A DNA stretch of 6,478 bases, from the NCBI GenBank assembly GCA_029856445.1, contig JAHQWY010000213.1, positions 1-6,478 on the forward strand, read 5' to 3'. Source of the DNA: Promethearchaeia archaeon (GTDB lineage Archaea > Asgardarchaeota > Lokiarchaeia > Sigyniarchaeales > SOKP01). Each line of letters starts with the position of its first letter. Position 1 is the first letter of the stretch. The position numbers and the translations under genes were made by a program. Positions 5,958 through 6,478 of the stretch are shown in pieces. The notes under the pieces are model-generated. The model saw nothing but the letters and a program-made list of their open reading frames with translations, searched no databases and was not told where the DNA came from.

Positions 5958-6075
5958 GCGGGAATTGCCAAGTCTGGTCAAAGACTATAATTGGTATGAT
6001 CGAAGGTTGACTATAGGCGGTGGACTTAGAATCCATTCTCGTAGGAGTTCGGGAGTTCAAATCTCCCTTCCCGCA
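5958..6075 (+). tRNA. tRNA-Leu(UAG) with a predicted 33-nt D-loop intron
   Basis: The acceptor stem GCGGGAA (5958-5964) pairs fully with TTCCCGC (6068-6074); the discriminator is A, as in leucine tRNAs, and CCA is not encoded. The T arm GGGAG-TTCAAAT-CTCCC (6051-6067) is perfect. The anticodon arm GTGGA-CTTAGAA-TCCAT (6020-6036) has a 7-nt loop with anticodon TAG at 6027-6029. A class II variable arm, CTC-GTAG-GAG (6038-6047), confirms the leucine type. The 3-bp D stem GCC (5967-5969)/GGC (6016-6018) forms only across a 33-nt insertion. Removing it restores the standard Leu D arm GCC-AAGTCTGGTCAAA-GGC. The internal promoter A box (TGCCAAGTCTGG, 5966-5977) and B box (AGTTCAAATCT, 6055-6065 region) are intact. 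Exons are 5958-5981 and 6015-6075; the mature tRNA would be 85 nt before CCA addition. It reads CUA and probably CUG codons. Confidence 0.95.
5982..6014 (+). other. noncanonical-position tRNA intron (D-loop, between nucleotides 21 and 22)
   Basis: A bulge-helix-bulge fold can be drawn by hand. The central 4-bp helix is GGTC (5976-5979) with GACT (6009-6012): one G-U and three Watson-Crick pairs. Two 3-nt bulges, AAA (5980-5982) and ATA (6013-6015), are cut after their second base, at 5981/5982 and 6014/6015. The inner intron helix is GACT (5983-5986) with GGTT (6005-6008), closing an 18-nt loop. The outer helix is short: U5975-G6016 and C5974-G6017. The cuts yield exactly the expected mature D loop. 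Cutting one or two bases later would give the same product but forms no such fold. No open reading frame fits in the intron. Confidence 0.8.
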
Positions 6076-6168
6076 TTAATCTATCATAAATGTTCTCAAT
6101 GAGATAAAAATATATAGAATTTTGGTCAATCACTTTTCACTTATCTTCGGATTTAATGAAGGAATTTT

Positions 6169-6400
6169 TTATTGACAATCTATTTTTGCGATGGCTTGTC
6201 TATATAGTTCTACGTGAAAAATTGCTTGACGTTGTTGAAAATTTCTAATAAGATATATTATAGATATTAAGATCGATTTCCCTGTCTGGGAGAAGTTCTT
6301 TTCCGAATATTTTTTTAATCGGCTTTAATTCTAACGATCCACCTGAGAAAGGAAAAATTTTAATGGTTTCAAAATCTAATTCTAATATTAGTTTAAGATT
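6169..6400 (-). pseudogene. possible frame-broken coding remnant between the tRNA genes
   Basis: The 378-bp spacer between the two tRNAs has no intact gene. On the minus strand two overlapping stop-free frames of 51 codons each read like protein. The first (6400 down to a TAG at 6245-6247) includes FETIKIFPFSGG and IFGKELLPDREIDL. The second (6324 down to a TAA at 6169-6171) includes NFQQRQAIFHVELYRQAIAK. Neither has an ATG or GTG start; an ATG at 6404 is out of frame and stops after three codons. Joining them by one frameshift in 6245-6324 would give a peptide of about 75 residues, as expected for the decayed end of a gene. I do not recognise the family. Chance open frames in both registers are the alternative. 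The rest of the spacer (6076-6168) holds nothing I can support. Confidence 0.35.
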
Positions 6401-6411
6401 TCATTATACGA

Positions 6412-6420
6412 TTTATAAAA
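6412..6420 (+). promoter_or_regulatory. TATA element for the right-edge tRNA
   Basis: TTTATAAAA lies about 38 bp before the tRNA 5' end at 6454, predicting a start near 6442 and a leader of roughly 12 nt. Its spacing resembles that of the element before tRNA-Leu. Confidence 0.55.
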
Positions 6421-6453
6421 AAAACCGATTATGGAAACTCTTATAATAAATCC

Positions 6454-6478
6454 GCTCCTATAGTGTAGTCCGGCCAAG
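6454..6478 (+). tRNA. 5' part of a tRNA, probably tRNA-Glu, cut by the window edge
   Basis: GCTCCTA (6454-6460) would be the acceptor strand, followed by TA (positions 8-9) and GTGTAGTCCGGCCAAG, the D-stem start and D-loop with G18-G19. TAGTGTAGTCCGG matches the archaeal A-box promoter. The GTGTAGTCCGGCCAA block is characteristic of archaeal tRNA-Glu, though tRNA-Asp has a similar D arm. The anticodon lies beyond the window, so identity is inferred. A TATA element upstream supports a real gene. Confidence 0.75.

Noticed and set aside
5958..6075. The possibility that the tRNA-Leu copy is a pseudogene disrupted by an insertion.
   Set aside because: All stems, both internal promoter boxes, the discriminator and the anticodon loop are intact, and the insertion folds with correct splice positions, which favours a functional intron.
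6094..6104. A palindrome TCTCA-A-TGAGA just after tRNA-Leu, considered as a terminator or attachment site.
   Set aside because: Only five base pairs with a one-base centre, no T run following, and no duplicated tRNA 3' end or integrase nearby.
6289..6316. A hairpin GGAGAA-GTTC-TTTTCC followed by a T7 run, resembling a bacterial-type terminator or the end of a small RNA.
   Set aside because: The stem includes a G-U pair and mostly A-T pairs, lies over 200 bp beyond tRNA-Leu, and overlaps the possible coding remnant; such hairpins are expected by chance in AT-rich DNA.
6335..6346. ACGATCCACCTGA, considered as part of a C/D box guide RNA because it contains CTGA.
   Set aside because: No proper C box (RTGATGA) or paired D'/C' boxes at the required spacing were found.
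6363..6446. A 27-codon plus-strand ATG frame in the tRNA spacer.
   Set aside because: It runs through the TATA element of the downstream tRNA, has no Shine-Dalgarno, and its composition is what AT-rich sequence gives by chance.

Overview
The window looks like a piece of an AT-rich archaeal chromosome. It carries a group II chaperonin (thermosome), a Tsr3 rRNA-modification enzyme, an archaeal-type YchF GTPase, TATA-type promoters without bacterial -35/-10 pairs, and tRNA genes that do not encode CCA, one with an apparent archaeal bulge-helix-bulge intron. The tandem Roadblock/LC7-like protein and the base composition would suit an Asgard (Lokiarchaeia-like) archaeon. That placement is inference; there is no rRNA here to confirm it.

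Layout. Positions 1-731 (minus) hold the N-terminal 243 residues of a YchF-family GTPase whose C-terminus lies outside the window. Upstream of it on the same strand (760-2535, 28-bp gap) is a 591-residue membrane-anchored HerA/VirD4-like P-loop ATPase of unknown role. A 170-bp divergent promoter region (2536-2705) separates it from the chaperonin gene (2706-4310, plus), which ends in a T-rich terminator-like tract. Converging on it from the minus strand is a two-gene unit: a tandem Roadblock/LC7-like protein (4789-5787), then Tsr3 (4341-4796), with an 8-bp stop/start overlap. After a second promoter region (5788-5957) comes an RNA stretch on the plus strand: tRNA-Leu(UAG) with a predicted 33-nt intron in the D-loop (5958-6075), a 378-bp spacer with a possible decayed minus-strand coding remnant, and the first 25 nt of another tRNA, probably tRNA-Glu, at the right edge.

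How the genes fit together. YchF, Tsr3, the chaperonin and the tRNAs all belong to translation and protein-quality housekeeping. The ATPase and the Roadblock protein are the two unexplained players, each co-directional with a translation-related gene. The strongest unusual signal is the D-loop intron in tRNA-Leu. Other points worth checking are the Shine-Dalgarno sequence displayed in a hairpin before the ATPase start, the repeat/dyad pattern at the chaperonin promoter, and the frame-broken coding remnant between the tRNAs. I did not find a clear new defence or mobile system.
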